A DNA stretch of 61,610 nt from Hyphomicrobiales bacterium (GCA_021775425.1 JAJFHX010000031.1:1-61610), one strand, 5' to 3'. Shown: positions 44,289 to 54,271, numbered from the stretch's first letter. Notes: a model not told the origin generated them from the sequence alone. Translations and numbers: made by a program.

Positions 44289-45410
44289 ATGGAAAACATA
44301 CAATTTATTGATCTGAAAGCTCAGCAAACCCGTATCGGCTCAGTCATTAATGAAAAAATCAATGATGTCCTCGCACATGGACAATACATCATGGGCCCGG
44401 AAGTCACCGAGTTTGAGCAAAAACTAAGCGCCTTTGGCGGTACAAGACACACCCTTTCCTGCTCCAATGGGTCTGACGCCATCTTCCTGGCTCTCCTGGC
44501 CCTGAACATCGGCCCGGGTGACGCGGTTTTTGTTCCAAGCTTTACCTTCGCCGCTACGGCAGAAATGGTCGCCCTCACAGGGGCAACCCCTGTATTCGTC
44601 GATGTGCTTGAAGATACTATGAACATGGACCCTGAACATCTAAGTCAGGCGATTGAAGAAATCACCAACAACAGCCCCTTAACTCCAAAAGCAGTGATGC
44701 CGGTAGATCTCTTTGGCCAGATTGCCAATTACGAACAAATCACACCCATCACTAGAGCAGCCGGCCTCAAACTGATAGCTGATGCAGCTCAGGGTTTTGG
44801 CGCAACGTTAAATGACACTCAGGCCGGCCATTTTGCTGATCTCGTCACAACAAGCTTTTTCCCTGCCAAACCACTTGGCTGTTATGGAGATGGCGGTGCC
44901 GTCCTCACCAATGATGACGAGTTAATGAACACCCTCACCTCGCTTCGGAACCACGGCCAGGGCACAGACAGATACGACAATGTCCGCATTGGCATTAATG
45001 GCCGCCTTGATTCAATACAAGCCGCGATCTTGTTATTAAAACTCGAAATTTTCCCGAGCGAAATCACAGCCAGAAACACCATAGCCAACCGCTATAGCGA
45101 AGGCCTGAAAGATGTTGTCACAACACCTTATGTGCTTGAAAATTCTGTTTCTACCTGGGCGCAATACACCATCAAGACACCAAAACGAGATGAAATCGCC
45201 GCAAAGCTGAGAGAACAGAACATCCCAACCGCGATTTATTATGCAAAACCTCTGCATAGCCAGACAGCCTATAAGGATTATCCGATCGCGGGTGGCACAC
45301 TACCGGTAACAGATGCGCTTTCACACGAAGTCATCAGCCTGCCCATGCACCCATATCTGAAAGAAGACACGCAAGACAAAATCATAGAAGCTGTCAGAAA
45401 CGCTCTATGA
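44289..45410 (+). CDS. DegT/DnrJ/EryC1/StrS sugar aminotransferase, WlbC/WbpE-like
   Basis: A 373-residue PLP sugar aminotransferase. It opens IQFIDLKAQQTRIGSVINEK and has SCSNGSDAIFLALLAL, PSFTFAATAEMVALTGATP, PVDLFGQIANYEQI, DAAQGFGATLN (PLP Asp), and FFPAKPLGCYGDGGA with the PLP Lys. This set is close to WlbC/WbpE enzymes, which transaminate UDP-2-acetamido-3-oxo-glucuronate. Together with the preceding oxidoreductase it makes a two-gene sugar-modifying unit, but a UDP-GlcNAc 6-dehydrogenase and an N-acetyltransferase are missing here. The gap of 112 bases after the oxidoreductase holds nothing obvious. Confidence 0.9.
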   Translation: MENIQFIDLKAQQTRIGSVINEKINDVLAHGQYIMGPEVTEFEQKLSAFGGTRHTLSCSNGSDAIFLALLALNIGPGDAVFVPSFTFAATAEMVALTGATPVFVDVLEDTMNMDPEHLSQAIEEITNNSPLTPKAVMPVDLFGQIANYEQITPITRAAGLKLIADAAQGFGATLNDTQAGHFADLVTTSFFPAKPLGCYGDGGAVLTNDDELMNTLTSLRNHGQGTDRYDNVRIGINGRLDSIQAAILLLKLEIFPSEITARNTIANRYSEGLKDVVTTPYVLENSVSTWAQYTIKTPKRDEIAAKLREQNIPTAIYYAKPLHSQTAYKDYPIAGGTLPVTDALSHEVISLPMHPYLKEDTQDKIIEAVRNAL

Positions 45411-45442
45411 TTGAGCCTTCTGTTTTGCCAGATAGGTTTTAA

Positions 45443-45475
45443 AAAAAACAGCCCGCAATTTGCGGGCTGTTTTTT
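45443..45475. terminator. Strong bidirectional terminator
   Basis: A 15-base perfect inverted repeat, AAAAAACAGCCCGCA (45443-45457) and TGCGGGCTGTTTTTT (45461-45475), with a three-base loop. It stands between the convergent aminotransferase and peroxiredoxin genes and can serve both. Confidence 0.93.
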
Positions 45476-45492
45476 ATTCGTAAAATTAAATT

Positions 45493-45978
45493 TTAGAGAC
45501 TTTCAAGCAGCTTCTTCGCTGAGCTTGAAACCGCCTGGCCTGGTGCACTTTCTACATTCAAAACCTGAACAACACCATCATCCACAATCATCGCATAACG
45601 ATGTGAGCGAAGCCCAAGTCCTCTTGCAGTTACATCAAGTTCAAGCCCGATTGCTTTGGCAAAATCACCATTGCCATCTGCCAGCATCGTGATCTTATCA
45701 TCAGCACCGATCGCAGCATTCCACGCATTCATCACAAATGCATCATTGACAGAAATACAGGCAATCTGATCAACGCCCTTCGCCTTAATCTCATCATTGA
45801 GATCTATAAATCCTGGCGCGTGGTTTAAATGACATGTTGGTGTAAACGCCCCCGGGATAGCAAACAAAACCGTTTTCTTACCCTTAAAATATTCAGCGCT
45901 TGAAACAGCAACCGGTCCCTCTTCACCCATCGTATAAAGCTCAACATCAGGTAAAGTCTCACCAACAGAAATTGTCAT
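45493..45978 (-). CDS. Peroxiredoxin, Prx5 type
   Basis: A 161-residue atypical Prx5-type peroxiredoxin that reduces peroxides using glutathione/glutaredoxin or thioredoxin. The peroxidatic Cys49 is in FAIPGAFTPTCHLNHAPGF; the Arg/Ser partners are in LGLRSHRYAMIVDDG. Length and the PGAFTPTC motif are standard. The ATG at 45978 is preferred over the one six bases upstream because AGAGG then has the right spacing. It precedes no other gene on its strand before the terminator and lies downstream of the DsbD-domain gene. Confidence 0.93.
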   Translation of the reverse strand: MTISVGETLPDVELYTMGEEGPVAVSSAEYFKGKKTVLFAIPGAFTPTCHLNHAPGFIDLNDEIKAKGVDQIACISVNDAFVMNAWNAAIGADDKITMLADGNGDFAKAIGLELDVTARGLGLRSHRYAMIVDDGVVQVLNVESAPGQAVSSSAKKLLESL

Positions 45979-46172
45979 AATCATCCTCTTTTTTTATCTC
46001 TGGAATTTTTAAACACTTTAGAATAATTCGATCCAATTACAATCAGATTCTATACCAGAGAGAAACACAGCCGCAATGCTTGACCAGCCTCAGAAAACCG
46101 GAGCATGAAATTTTTTGAAATGAGGAAAAGCAGTTTGAATGAAACGGCTGAAGCAGCAAAAAATGACCCGCC

Positions 46173-47069
46173 CTATTGAACCGAGCAGGGCTGAGTGATG
46201 GATTTATAATCAGCAACCACCGTGCAGTTCAGTTTCGCCGTTTGAAACTTGGCCGGATCATCAACATCACCAAGGTCAATTCGATAATTCAATCGCCCAC
46301 TGGAGGCATCAGCTTTGCCATCCATTTTCGGTGTTGGCACATAAAGCCCGTTTTCACCTTCAACAAACAGGTCGGTTTTCTTGGTCCCTTGAGGCACCTG
46401 AACTTTTAAATTCAGTTGCGGCGCTTTACTGGTTGTCAGATATCTAATTTCCTGAACACCCAGTTTTGATTGCGGGCCATCAACAAGGAGAGGCGTCATC
46501 GACAAAGCCATCGAAACCAGAGGTTCATCCTTATTGCTCCCAGTTCCATCAACTGTCAGTGCCTGCTTGGCATTGACCGGAACACAAAGGTCATGGCAAA
46601 TGGCATATTGCGCATCCAGCTTCAGCTTCACCGGTTTGCTCGGATCTTTCGGCGTCAGAACAACCGGCAATGTCACATCAGATTTATAGCCGATGGTCAT
46701 ACCACTTGGGTCTTTAAATCTGTGCGGTGTGGGAAATAAAACGTCAGCCCTGGCCAGATTTTCAGAGCCGCTCCAGTCAAAAAACGGCGGAATGCCAGTG
46801 TCACCTGGTGTTCGCCAGTATGTTTTCCATTTTGGTGCCAGCTTAATCTCTATGCCCGCTACGAGCCTGTCTTTCCCCTGCCATTCAGTTTTTGCGCCAA
46901 TAAGTCGGAGCTGCGACAAGCGGTTACCTTCAAATTGCACATCAGAGCTTTGCGCCATGACACCACTATCGGTCAAAGCAACAAAAACAAAGGCAAATGA
47001 CATGAAAATCGCAAATTTATAGGCGAAATTTCTCATTGATTGCAGCGACTTATAAAAATTAATCACCAT
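46173..47069 (-). CDS. DsbD N-terminal-domain periplasmic protein
   Basis: A 298-residue exported protein with a signal peptide (about residues 12-40, ending GVMAQ). The mature region is a DsbD-alpha/N-terminal domain (PF11412 type): KWKTYWRTPGDTGIPPFFDW, LPVVLTPKDP and QYAICHDLCVPV, where the CxxxC pair (Cys in AICHDLC) would be the redox-active disulfide. It lacks the membrane and thioredoxin domains of full-length DsbD, so it probably accepts electrons from another protein such as CcdA. A conserved neighbour pattern with a Prx gene and yqgE is seen in related bacteria. GAGGAATA precedes the ATG closely. Confidence 0.87.
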   Translation of the reverse strand: MVINFYKSLQSMRNFAYKFAIFMSFAFVFVALTDSGVMAQSSDVQFEGNRLSQLRLIGAKTEWQGKDRLVAGIEIKLAPKWKTYWRTPGDTGIPPFFDWSGSENLARADVLFPTPHRFKDPSGMTIGYKSDVTLPVVLTPKDPSKPVKLKLDAQYAICHDLCVPVNAKQALTVDGTGSNKDEPLVSMALSMTPLLVDGPQSKLGVQEIRYLTTSKAPQLNLKVQVPQGTKKTDLFVEGENGLYVPTPKMDGKADASSGRLNYRIDLGDVDDPAKFQTAKLNCTVVADYKSITQPCSVQ

Positions 47070-47382
47070 TATTCCTCAATTAAATTCTTTCTCAATCAGC
47101 CAGAGCCTGCCTCATAATATCAGTTCTGGAGCTTTTCAGCGGTATTAAATAACATTAACATGGCTAAAATTTTGTGCACTTAAACCCTGCATCACAATTA
47201 GGTGACACAAAAGAGCAACAAATCAACAGATCCGGCGCCGTTTCAGCCTCCATCCCTTTTCAAACCCAGATAATCTTCGCTACACTAATATGATTACATC
47301 ATTCAATCTGCATTCATGAACAAAGATGTAGTATCAAATTACCACCTGTTCAAACACTTGCATCAGATAAAGATTATGCGTC
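47070..47382. other. Divergent intergenic region
   Basis: This 313-base gap lies between the divergent DsbD-domain and yqgE genes and should hold both promoters. I saw no clear consensus promoter, hairpin or small gene in it. Confidence 0.4.
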
Positions 47383-48003
47383 ATGAAACCTGAATTTGCA
47401 CAATTTGATAGTGAAGAAGAGCCCACCGGGCTCAGTGGTCATTTGCTCATTGCCAGCCCGACAATGGCTGATGATCGCTTTTCAAAAGCTGTCATCTATA
47501 TTTGTGCCCATTCAGAAGAAGGCGCCATGGGGCTGATAATCAACCGCCATGCAGATACAATGCATTTCACTGATCTGATTGATCAGGTATTCACACCTGG
47601 CAACAGCAACCCCATCACCCTGACCGAAGATTGTGATAATCTGCCCTTCATTCATTTTGGCGGCCCTGTTGAAACTGGCAGGGGGTTTGTCCTCCACACA
47701 CCTGATTATCACTCAAAAGAGCACACATTCCCGGTGAATAATAACATCTCACTCACCGCAACAATCGACATCTTAAAAGCGATAGCCAACGGCACCGGCC
47801 CGATGCAATCTCTGCTAGCCTTAGGTTATGCTGGCTGGGCCCCCGGTCAACTTGAAGAAGAATTAAGTGAAAATGGCTGGCTCCACTGCCCGGCCAATTC
47901 AAAACTGGTCTTTGAAACAGCAGCTGAATCTAAATATGAAACAGCTTTCAAAACGCTTGGCATAGACAGAGGGTTTCTCGTCAACCAGACAGGTCACGCC
48001 TGA
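47383..48003 (+). CDS. YqgE/AlgH family protein
   Basis: A 206-residue member of the UPF0301 (YqgE/AlgH) family. It shows LSGHLLIASPTMADDRFSKA then VIYICAHSEEGAMGLIINR (about residues 17-55), HFGGPVETGRGFVLHT, and LLALGYAGWAPGQLEEEL, all hallmark segments. The biochemical role is unknown; AlgH was linked to alginate regulation in Pseudomonas. It stands alone on its strand. After it come 173 bases without a gene. Confidence 0.92.
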   Translation: MKPEFAQFDSEEEPTGLSGHLLIASPTMADDRFSKAVIYICAHSEEGAMGLIINRHADTMHFTDLIDQVFTPGNSNPITLTEDCDNLPFIHFGGPVETGRGFVLHTPDYHSKEHTFPVNNNISLTATIDILKAIANGTGPMQSLLALGYAGWAPGQLEEELSENGWLHCPANSKLVFETAAESKYETAFKTLGIDRGFLVNQTGHA

Positions 48004-48176
48004 TCTGATCTTATGTCCCGGAAATAAGCCGTCAGTTTCTACCAGCTCCATAAAAGCTTACATAGCCTGAAAGTCATGATCATGAAGTCATGTTAAATGA
48101 TCGCGTTTGTCTAATTGCACACAATGCCAACCAGTGCCAAAGGCCTGCAAATTCGTCACTAACTAAGTTAAGGTGA

Positions 48177-51100
48177 TTATTTTTTCTGGTCTTTACCTGG
48201 AGCAACTCGTTTTTTACCACCAGCACCATTCGTGCGCCCGCCAGACTTTTTTGCAACCTGCTGGCCCAACCCGGAATTCCCTTTTGGCGAACCGCCCTGC
48301 CCATTTTGAACAGAACCACTTTGATAGAAATCAGTTGTGTCTTTGGATGGCGATTGTGCCCCAGAACTATCAAAACTGAACTTCTTACCCTTTTTTACAG
48401 AAGCCTTCTGCTGATCAGATGAATAAGGATCATCACCAAGGTCAGTATATCCGGCACCCGAAGCAAGCTGAGCGTAAACATCCATAACCCCGGAAGCTGG
48501 CTTACCTGCAGTGTCAACTCCCCCGGCAGAATCAACACCATTGCCAACGGCTGATTTCATTGAAGATAATTTCCCGTCAATATCACTTCTGAGAGTATCC
48601 GGTCCTGCCACACTGCCACCGGCACCATGCCCACTACCCTCTGTCGCCGCTTTTTCAGCCAGAGCCAAAGCCTCAGTCAAACCCTGAATACGCTTATCCG
48701 GCCCGTTTGATCCGGTAGATCCATCCCCAAGTCGTGCAAGTGCAGCAGCAACAGAAGGGTCAATCCCACTTCCGCCAACACTATCTCCAGTGGGCCTGTC
48801 CTTGGACTGCGGTTTTTGTATTCCATGCCCAGGCGCAACAGAATTTTGCGGCACATGATGAGATGCAACCTGCCTTTGATGCAGGTGCCCATTCTGATGA
48901 GATGGCCCCTCAAAAACAGGCCCCCCTAATTCTGAACCAGCACCATTACCCGAAGGATGCCCTAAGCCATTCCCACTCACTTGCCCATGTCCATTCAGCG
49001 AGGATCCATCAACATGCCGGGCACCCTGAACCGTCGCACCACCAGCTGTCCCACCATTCGCACCATTGACAGCCCCATTACCTGCATGATCACCCGTATT
49101 AACACCGGCCTCGCTATGAGTTTGCACGGTTTGAGAGGGATCGACGATTTGCGTTTCAAGCCTGACTTCTTCTTCTGCTCCAGCAGCTATCCCTTCGTCT
49201 ACAACAGGTAACTGCTCAACATCTTTAACCTGAGGAGAAGGCAGGGCCTTATCAGCACCTGTTTTGGAGCGAATAGCGCCGAACATACCGGTCCGGCCCT
49301 TAACTTTCACATCCTTCGCCAGCGCTTCCAGCAGATAAATCACATCCTTTTGGTTCATCGGCTCGCCAAAATAGAACCCTTGCGCATACCCGCAACCAAT
49401 AGAGCGAAGGAAAGTCACATCTTCAGGGCTTTCCACCCCTTCGGCGACAACATCCATACCAAGCTCACTGGCAAGCGCTACTACAGAGCGCAAGATAGCC
49501 GGCCCGGTTTTGCCAAATGCCACATTATGCACAATCGACCGGTCAACCTTCAGAGTATCAAACGGGAACCTGTGCAGATAACTAAGGCTGGAATAGCCCG
49601 TGCCAAAATCATCAAGCGCCAAACTCGCCCCGGCATTGCGCAACCATCCAAGAATCTCAACCGCCCCTTCAGGATTTTCCATCACCAGCGATTCAGTCAC
49701 CTCAAGTCGCAGACTGCCTTCCGGCAGCGATTCGCGCGTCAAAATCATACGCACTTCCTGATAGAGCTCCTGCCTGAACAATTCACGGCTCGAAATATTA
49801 ATGCTGACAACCAGAGGTTCATCAGGACGCGGTAAAATCCGGTTCCATTGCACCGCATCTTTAACCGCCTGATTAAGAACGTAAGAACCAAGCTCTGAAA
49901 TAAGGTCAGATTCTTCCGCAATCGGAATAAATTCATCTGGCGAAAGCCGCCCGTGCTTGGGGTGGTCCCAGCGCATTAAAGCTTCAAACCCAGTGAGGTC
50001 TTCACCCTTTAATTTAGTAATTGGCTGATAAAGCACTTTAATCTGCCGACGCTCAATCGCTCGCCGCAAATCACTTTCAAGTGCCACCCGGTTGTCCCGC
50101 TCGCCCCGCATTGTCGGTTTGAATATTTCAATCCGGTCCGTACCAGAACGTTTGGCTCTGTACATCGCCAGCTCAGCTTCATTCACAAGGTCTTGATGCG
50201 TCAGCTGCGTTCCGTCATAAACCGCAATACCAATCGAACCGGTAAGGATAATTTCCTTGCCGCCAATTTTCATCGGGCTCCGAAGCGATCGTCTAATCCG
50301 CTCTGCAAGAAGAGCGATCTCCTGCGGGTTGTTTTCTGTCACCAATAGCACAGCGAACTGGTCACCACTTAACCGCGCCAGACTGTCCTGCGGGCCAAGA
50401 TGGCGCTGCAAACGGCGTGCTATCGTCAACAACATCGTGTCACCAATCACCATACCAAATGACTGGTTCACATGTTTAAACCGGTCAATATCAACAAACA
50501 GCACAGTTGGCGGGCGCACACCACCTTCATCCTTAACCCGGGCAATGGCAATCTGCAACCGGTCAAGAAACAATTCCCTGTTCGGCAACCCGGTCAGGCT
50601 GTCATGCACCGCATCACTGAGCAACCGCTCCTGCGATCGTTTGCTGTCAGTCGTATCACGCATCAGGCCAACACATCTGAGCGCGCGCTGGTGAGGCATG
50701 GCAACCGAATGAGCCCGCAATTCATACCATAGGAAATGCCCTTCATGTCCGCGCATTCTGAACTCGAGCTGCAATTCGCCGCCGTTTTTTTCCTGCAATG
50801 TGCGCATCAAAAGCCTGAACCGCTCCCGGTCAGACGGGTGCAGATATTGCATCCATTGCTCAACACGGCACGTCAGCTCACCTTCATGCAGACCAAGCGA
50901 ATCTTCAACCTCGGGGCTGACAGAAATTTCATCACGCCGTGAGTTCCATTGCCATACGGCAGCCCCTGCCCCCTCAAGCGCCAGTGAGCGTAATTGCAAC
51001 TGGCTCGGCGGCGCACCAGCAAGTGGCTCAAATGAGCGAAACGCAAACTGCGTCACTGTAAATCCGAGCAGCACAAGAATAAGCACCAGACCAGAAGTTA

Positions 51101-52283
51101 AAGCCGGCGCAACAATATCACCTGAAAGCTGACCCAGCGCCGCAACACCGGCACCAAACAGCCAGACCATAAACAATAGCCACGTTGGCACTAACGCAAG
51201 CGCCCTGTCTTGACCGCGAACAGCCAGATAACCGATTAATAAGGAACCAAAGCCACCAATAAATAATAATGACAACCGGGCCAGACCGGAAACAAGAACA
51301 GGGTCAAGAACAGCAAGACCAATCAGCCCGAGCTGACCAAGTATCCAAACCCCAAACAGCAGTTTAATCCAGCCATGCCAGAACCGTAGTCGAAGGAAGG
51401 TATAAACAAAAACCACCAAGCTTGAAGCAATCGCCGCTTCAGAACCAGCCCGGTAAAGCGAGTTGAGTTCCGGGTCAACACGGAACAATTTATGCCAGAA
51501 CCCAAAATCAACGCAGAGATAAGCGCCAATACACCAGGCAATAAATGCGGTTGCAGGGAAAATAGCCTTATGATTGGCAACAAAAACGGCTGTTAGGAAA
51601 ATCGCCAGAATACCAACAATCCCCAGCATAATGCCGTTAAACAGCGCCATATCCCTCAGCTTTTTACCAAAAGCCAGCTGGCTCCATAAAAACACCCGCG
51701 GAAAACGGGCGTTAGAAAGCTCGGCCACAAACGTCACCGTGGCGCCAGGTTCTAAAGTCAGGCTGAAAATATCAACAGCATCATTCGGCACTCTTAACGG
51801 CAAAAAGCCAACCGATGGCGTTACATTGATTAACCGTTTGGTATCAAGGTCAGGCCGAAGAATACGCGAACCGACAATATTATAACGCTCTGCGGTGAGC
51901 AGCCTTGTAATGCGCTTGTCACTCTTATTCGTCAGAGCAAAAACAATCCATTTCGGGTCCGTGCCACTGGTTTGCGCCTTAACAGCCATCCGGTTTGAAA
52001 TGCCATCAGCATCTTTCGCCGTTTCCACCTGTAGCGTGTCACCATGCTCTTTATAATGTTCACTGAATTTCGTGATCTCAACACGTTCAACTGCACTATC
52101 AAGCTCAATCGGCTCAACAGCCAGCACTGCTGAGGCACCCAAGGCAAGCACCAGAACAAACGGCACAATAGCTGAAAGAAAATTGCGCGCACCACGACAA
52201 ACGGCAGAAAGCAGAAAACAACTAAGCCTGATCAATAACTTAGTCACAAAATTTGCGCAAAGCTGCGTCAATTCAATCCTCAT
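48177..52283 (-). CDS. Membrane GGDEF/EAL protein with PAS domain and long Gly/Asn/His tail
   Basis: A 1368-residue protein, probably a cyclic-di-GMP phosphodiesterase. Counted from the ATG at 52283: signal sequence to about 60, a periplasmic 7TMR-DISM-like domain to about 175, seven membrane helices to about 410, a PAS/PAC segment to about 560, a GGDEF domain whose active site reads SGDQF (639-643) and so is likely inactive for synthesis, and an EAL domain with EALMRW (Glu767), DDFGTGYSSLSYL, LKVDRSIV and VVAEGVES, which looks intact. From about 1000 to the end the chain is low complexity, rich in Gly, Asn, His, Ser and Gln. The ATG at 52283 follows a GGGATGAA box; the frame extends 24 codons further up. 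Confidence 0.87.
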   Translation of the reverse strand: MRIELTQLCANFVTKLLIRLSCFLLSAVCRGARNFLSAIVPFVLVLALGASAVLAVEPIELDSAVERVEITKFSEHYKEHGDTLQVETAKDADGISNRMAVKAQTSGTDPKWIVFALTNKSDKRITRLLTAERYNIVGSRILRPDLDTKRLINVTPSVGFLPLRVPNDAVDIFSLTLEPGATVTFVAELSNARFPRVFLWSQLAFGKKLRDMALFNGIMLGIVGILAIFLTAVFVANHKAIFPATAFIAWCIGAYLCVDFGFWHKLFRVDPELNSLYRAGSEAAIASSLVVFVYTFLRLRFWHGWIKLLFGVWILGQLGLIGLAVLDPVLVSGLARLSLLFIGGFGSLLIGYLAVRGQDRALALVPTWLLFMVWLFGAGVAALGQLSGDIVAPALTSGLVLILVLLGFTVTQFAFRSFEPLAGAPPSQLQLRSLALEGAGAAVWQWNSRRDEISVSPEVEDSLGLHEGELTCRVEQWMQYLHPSDRERFRLLMRTLQEKNGGELQLEFRMRGHEGHFLWYELRAHSVAMPHQRALRCVGLMRDTTDSKRSQERLLSDAVHDSLTGLPNRELFLDRLQIAIARVKDEGGVRPPTVLFVDIDRFKHVNQSFGMVIGDTMLLTIARRLQRHLGPQDSLARLSGDQFAVLLVTENNPQEIALLAERIRRSLRSPMKIGGKEIILTGSIGIAVYDGTQLTHQDLVNEAELAMYRAKRSGTDRIEIFKPTMRGERDNRVALESDLRRAIERRQIKVLYQPITKLKGEDLTGFEALMRWDHPKHGRLSPDEFIPIAEESDLISELGSYVLNQAVKDAVQWNRILPRPDEPLVVSINISSRELFRQELYQEVRMILTRESLPEGSLRLEVTESLVMENPEGAVEILGWLRNAGASLALDDFGTGYSSLSYLHRFPFDTLKVDRSIVHNVAFGKTGPAILRSVVALASELGMDVVAEGVESPEDVTFLRSIGCGYAQGFYFGEPMNQKDVIYLLEALAKDVKVKGRTGMFGAIRSKTGADKALPSPQVKDVEQLPVVDEGIAAGAEEEVRLETQIVDPSQTVQTHSEAGVNTGDHAGNGAVNGANGGTAGGATVQGARHVDGSSLNGHGQVSGNGLGHPSGNGAGSELGGPVFEGPSHQNGHLHQRQVASHHVPQNSVAPGHGIQKPQSKDRPTGDSVGGSGIDPSVAAALARLGDGSTGSNGPDKRIQGLTEALALAEKAATEGSGHGAGGSVAGPDTLRSDIDGKLSSMKSAVGNGVDSAGGVDTAGKPASGVMDVYAQLASGAGYTDLGDDPYSSDQQKASVKKGKKFSFDSSGAQSPSKDTTDFYQSGSVQNGQGGSPKGNSGLGQQVAKKSGGRTNGAGGKKRVAPGKDQKK

Positions 52284-52387
52284 TTCATCCCAAAAAGCGC
52301 ACAAACGATTATAGCCACATGATTGGGGCAAATAGATGAACTTCAAACAGCCCAACTACACCAGCCCCATCACTCCTGCCATAAGAC

Positions 52388-52996
52388 TTAACTGACAAAA
52401 TCATCCTCAATAAAACTATATAAAAAATGATCTTGCCATTGCCCGTTAATTCTTAAAAACTTACGCGCCAGCCCCTCTTTTTGAAACCCACATACTTCCA
52501 AAACTCTTATTGAAGCGGCATTGTCAGGCAAACTCGCTGCATCAATCCGGTGCAACCCCAAATCTTTAATGCCATATTTGACCAGCGTTTGAACCGCTTC
52601 AGTCATATAGCCCATATTCTGATAAGTAACACCAATCCAATACCCTATAGAGCCGGATTGCGTCACACCGCGCCGAACATTGGAAAGCGTAATCCCCCCA
52701 ATCAGACGATGATCATCCCTCAAAAATATAAAGAACGGATAGCCAGTTCTATCACGAAATTCCCGCTGATAAAACCGCAAACGCAGGCGAAACGCATCCT
52801 TCGACAGTTCATTATCAGCCCATTCAGGCTCATAGGGTCTCAGTTTTTCCGCACTAATTTGTCGTAAAGAAGACCATGTCTCATAATCCACAGATTGTGG
52901 TAAACGCAGATAAAGCCGTTCACTTTCCAGCACCGGTCCCTGATCATATGAAGGTGCAGAGCGAAGAAACACCATTCCAATCCCTTTCATTGACAT
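52388..52996 (-). CDS. GNAT acetyltransferase, RimJ/RimL-like
   Basis: A 202-residue GNAT-fold enzyme of the RimJ/RimL type, which acetylates protein N-termini or small molecules with acetyl-CoA. Segments supporting it are LESERLYLRLPQSVDYETW at the N-terminus, IGGITLSNVRRG, GSIGYWIGVTYQNMGYMTEAV with the CoA-binding turn, and RIDAASLPDNAASIRVLEVCGF. The target is unknown. It is the last gene of the leftward cta-surf1-thrC-M16 run and starts seven bases after the M16 peptidase stop. A short AGGAA box overlaps the start. Confidence 0.9.
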   Translation of the reverse strand: MSMKGIGMVFLRSAPSYDQGPVLESERLYLRLPQSVDYETWSSLRQISAEKLRPYEPEWADNELSKDAFRLRLRFYQREFRDRTGYPFFIFLRDDHRLIGGITLSNVRRGVTQSGSIGYWIGVTYQNMGYMTEAVQTLVKYGIKDLGLHRIDAASLPDNAASIRVLEVCGFQKEGLARKFLRINGQWQDHFLYSFIEDDFVS

Positions 52997-53002
52997 TTCC
53001 TG

Positions 53003-54271
53003 CTAGAGATCAGCAAGAATAGCGCCAACTGAGCCATATCCATCGACTATGGGCTCACCACCAACCAGAGCAACAGTTGGTTTTCCCTGATTTAATAACT
53101 TCTGCGCCACCCTTTGGCAATCTTCGATTTTTACAGCCTCAACCGCGTCTTGCAACTCTTCAATTGGAATAACACGGTCAAAAAACAGCATTTGCCGCGC
53201 CAGATGTTCAGCCCTCACACCAGAGCTTTCGAGAGACATCGCCAGACCAGCACGAAGCTGAGCTTTCGCCCGCTTTAATTCATTTGGTTGCACACCTTCT
53301 TTTGCCAGCAAAACCATTTCATTCATCATCACATCAAGCACTTCAGTACGGCGCTGTGGGTCAAATGCACCATAAATACCGAACAATCCACCATCTTCAT
53401 AAGCAGAATGGAAGCTGTAAACATGATAACAAAGCCCGCGCTTTTCCCTGACTTCCTGAAACAACCGTGATGACATCCCACCACCAAGACAGTTATTCAA
53501 AGCCTGCAAAGCAAAGATATCCGCATCCTTTATCGAAACACCCTGAAACCCGATCACAGCATGCCCCTGATCAAATTCCAGATCAGAACATTTCATATCA
53601 CCCTTATAGAACAAAGGCTCACCCGGTTCATGGTCAGCACCAGAAAGACCGGAAAAATAACGCTCGGCCCATTCAACCAGCTGATCATGTTCTATCGCAC
53701 CCGCAGCAGAAAGAACCATATTTGGTGCCCTGTAATGTTTTTCCATATAACGTCTTAGGTCATCAGACTTAAACCGCGAAACTGTCTCAATCGTCCCCAT
53801 CACCGGGCGGCCAAGTGACTGCCCGGGAAAAGCTAGCCCCTGCGCCAGGTCAAATACCACATCCTCAGCGCTTTCGTCATTAGCCATAATTTCCTGAATG
53901 ATCACATCACGCTCACGGCGCACCTCTTCAGCATCTATCACCGGGTTTAATAAAATATCTCCCAGCAAAGAGAGCGCCACCTCAACATCCGCCTTCATCA
54001 CCAGTGCATAAAATGAAGTCTGGTCAAGCCCTGTGGATGCGTTGAGGTCACCGCCAACAGATTCAATCTCTTCAACAATCTGATAAGCCGAGCGGCTGGT
54101 CGTACCTTTAAACGCCATATGTTCTAAAAAATGCGCAATCCCATGCTCATTTTTATGTTCATGCCGGCTACCGGCACCAATCCACACACCCAGAGACACA
54201 GTTTCAAGATGCGGCATCTGATGGCTGACAATACGCAAACCATTCGAAAGCACAGAACTCTGAACACTCAT
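53003..54271 (-). CDS. M16 family zinc metalloprotease (pitrilysin/MPP-like)
   Basis: A 422-residue M16 peptidase resembling the mitochondrial processing peptidase beta subunit. The inverted zinc motif HFLEH is at residues 47-51 (GIAHFLEHMAFKGT), with the downstream glutamate in the helix of EVRRERDVIIQEI. Glycine-rich GGGMSSRLFQEVREKRGLCY is the second-lobe signature. Both lobes are present. A substrate is not known; such genes are commonly downstream of thrC in this group. Its ATG overlaps the thrC stop by one base (TGATG), indicating translational coupling. Confidence 0.94.
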   Translation of the reverse strand: MSVQSSVLSNGLRIVSHQMPHLETVSLGVWIGAGSRHEHKNEHGIAHFLEHMAFKGTTSRSAYQIVEEIESVGGDLNASTGLDQTSFYALVMKADVEVALSLLGDILLNPVIDAEEVRRERDVIIQEIMANDESAEDVVFDLAQGLAFPGQSLGRPVMGTIETVSRFKSDDLRRYMEKHYRAPNMVLSAAGAIEHDQLVEWAERYFSGLSGADHEPGEPLFYKGDMKCSDLEFDQGHAVIGFQGVSIKDADIFALQALNNCLGGGMSSRLFQEVREKRGLCYHVYSFHSAYEDGGLFGIYGAFDPQRRTEVLDVMMNEMVLLAKEGVQPNELKRAKAQLRAGLAMSLESSGVRAEHLARQMLFFDRVIPIEELQDAVEAVKIEDCQRVAQKLLNQGKPTVALVGGEPIVDGYGSVGAILADL

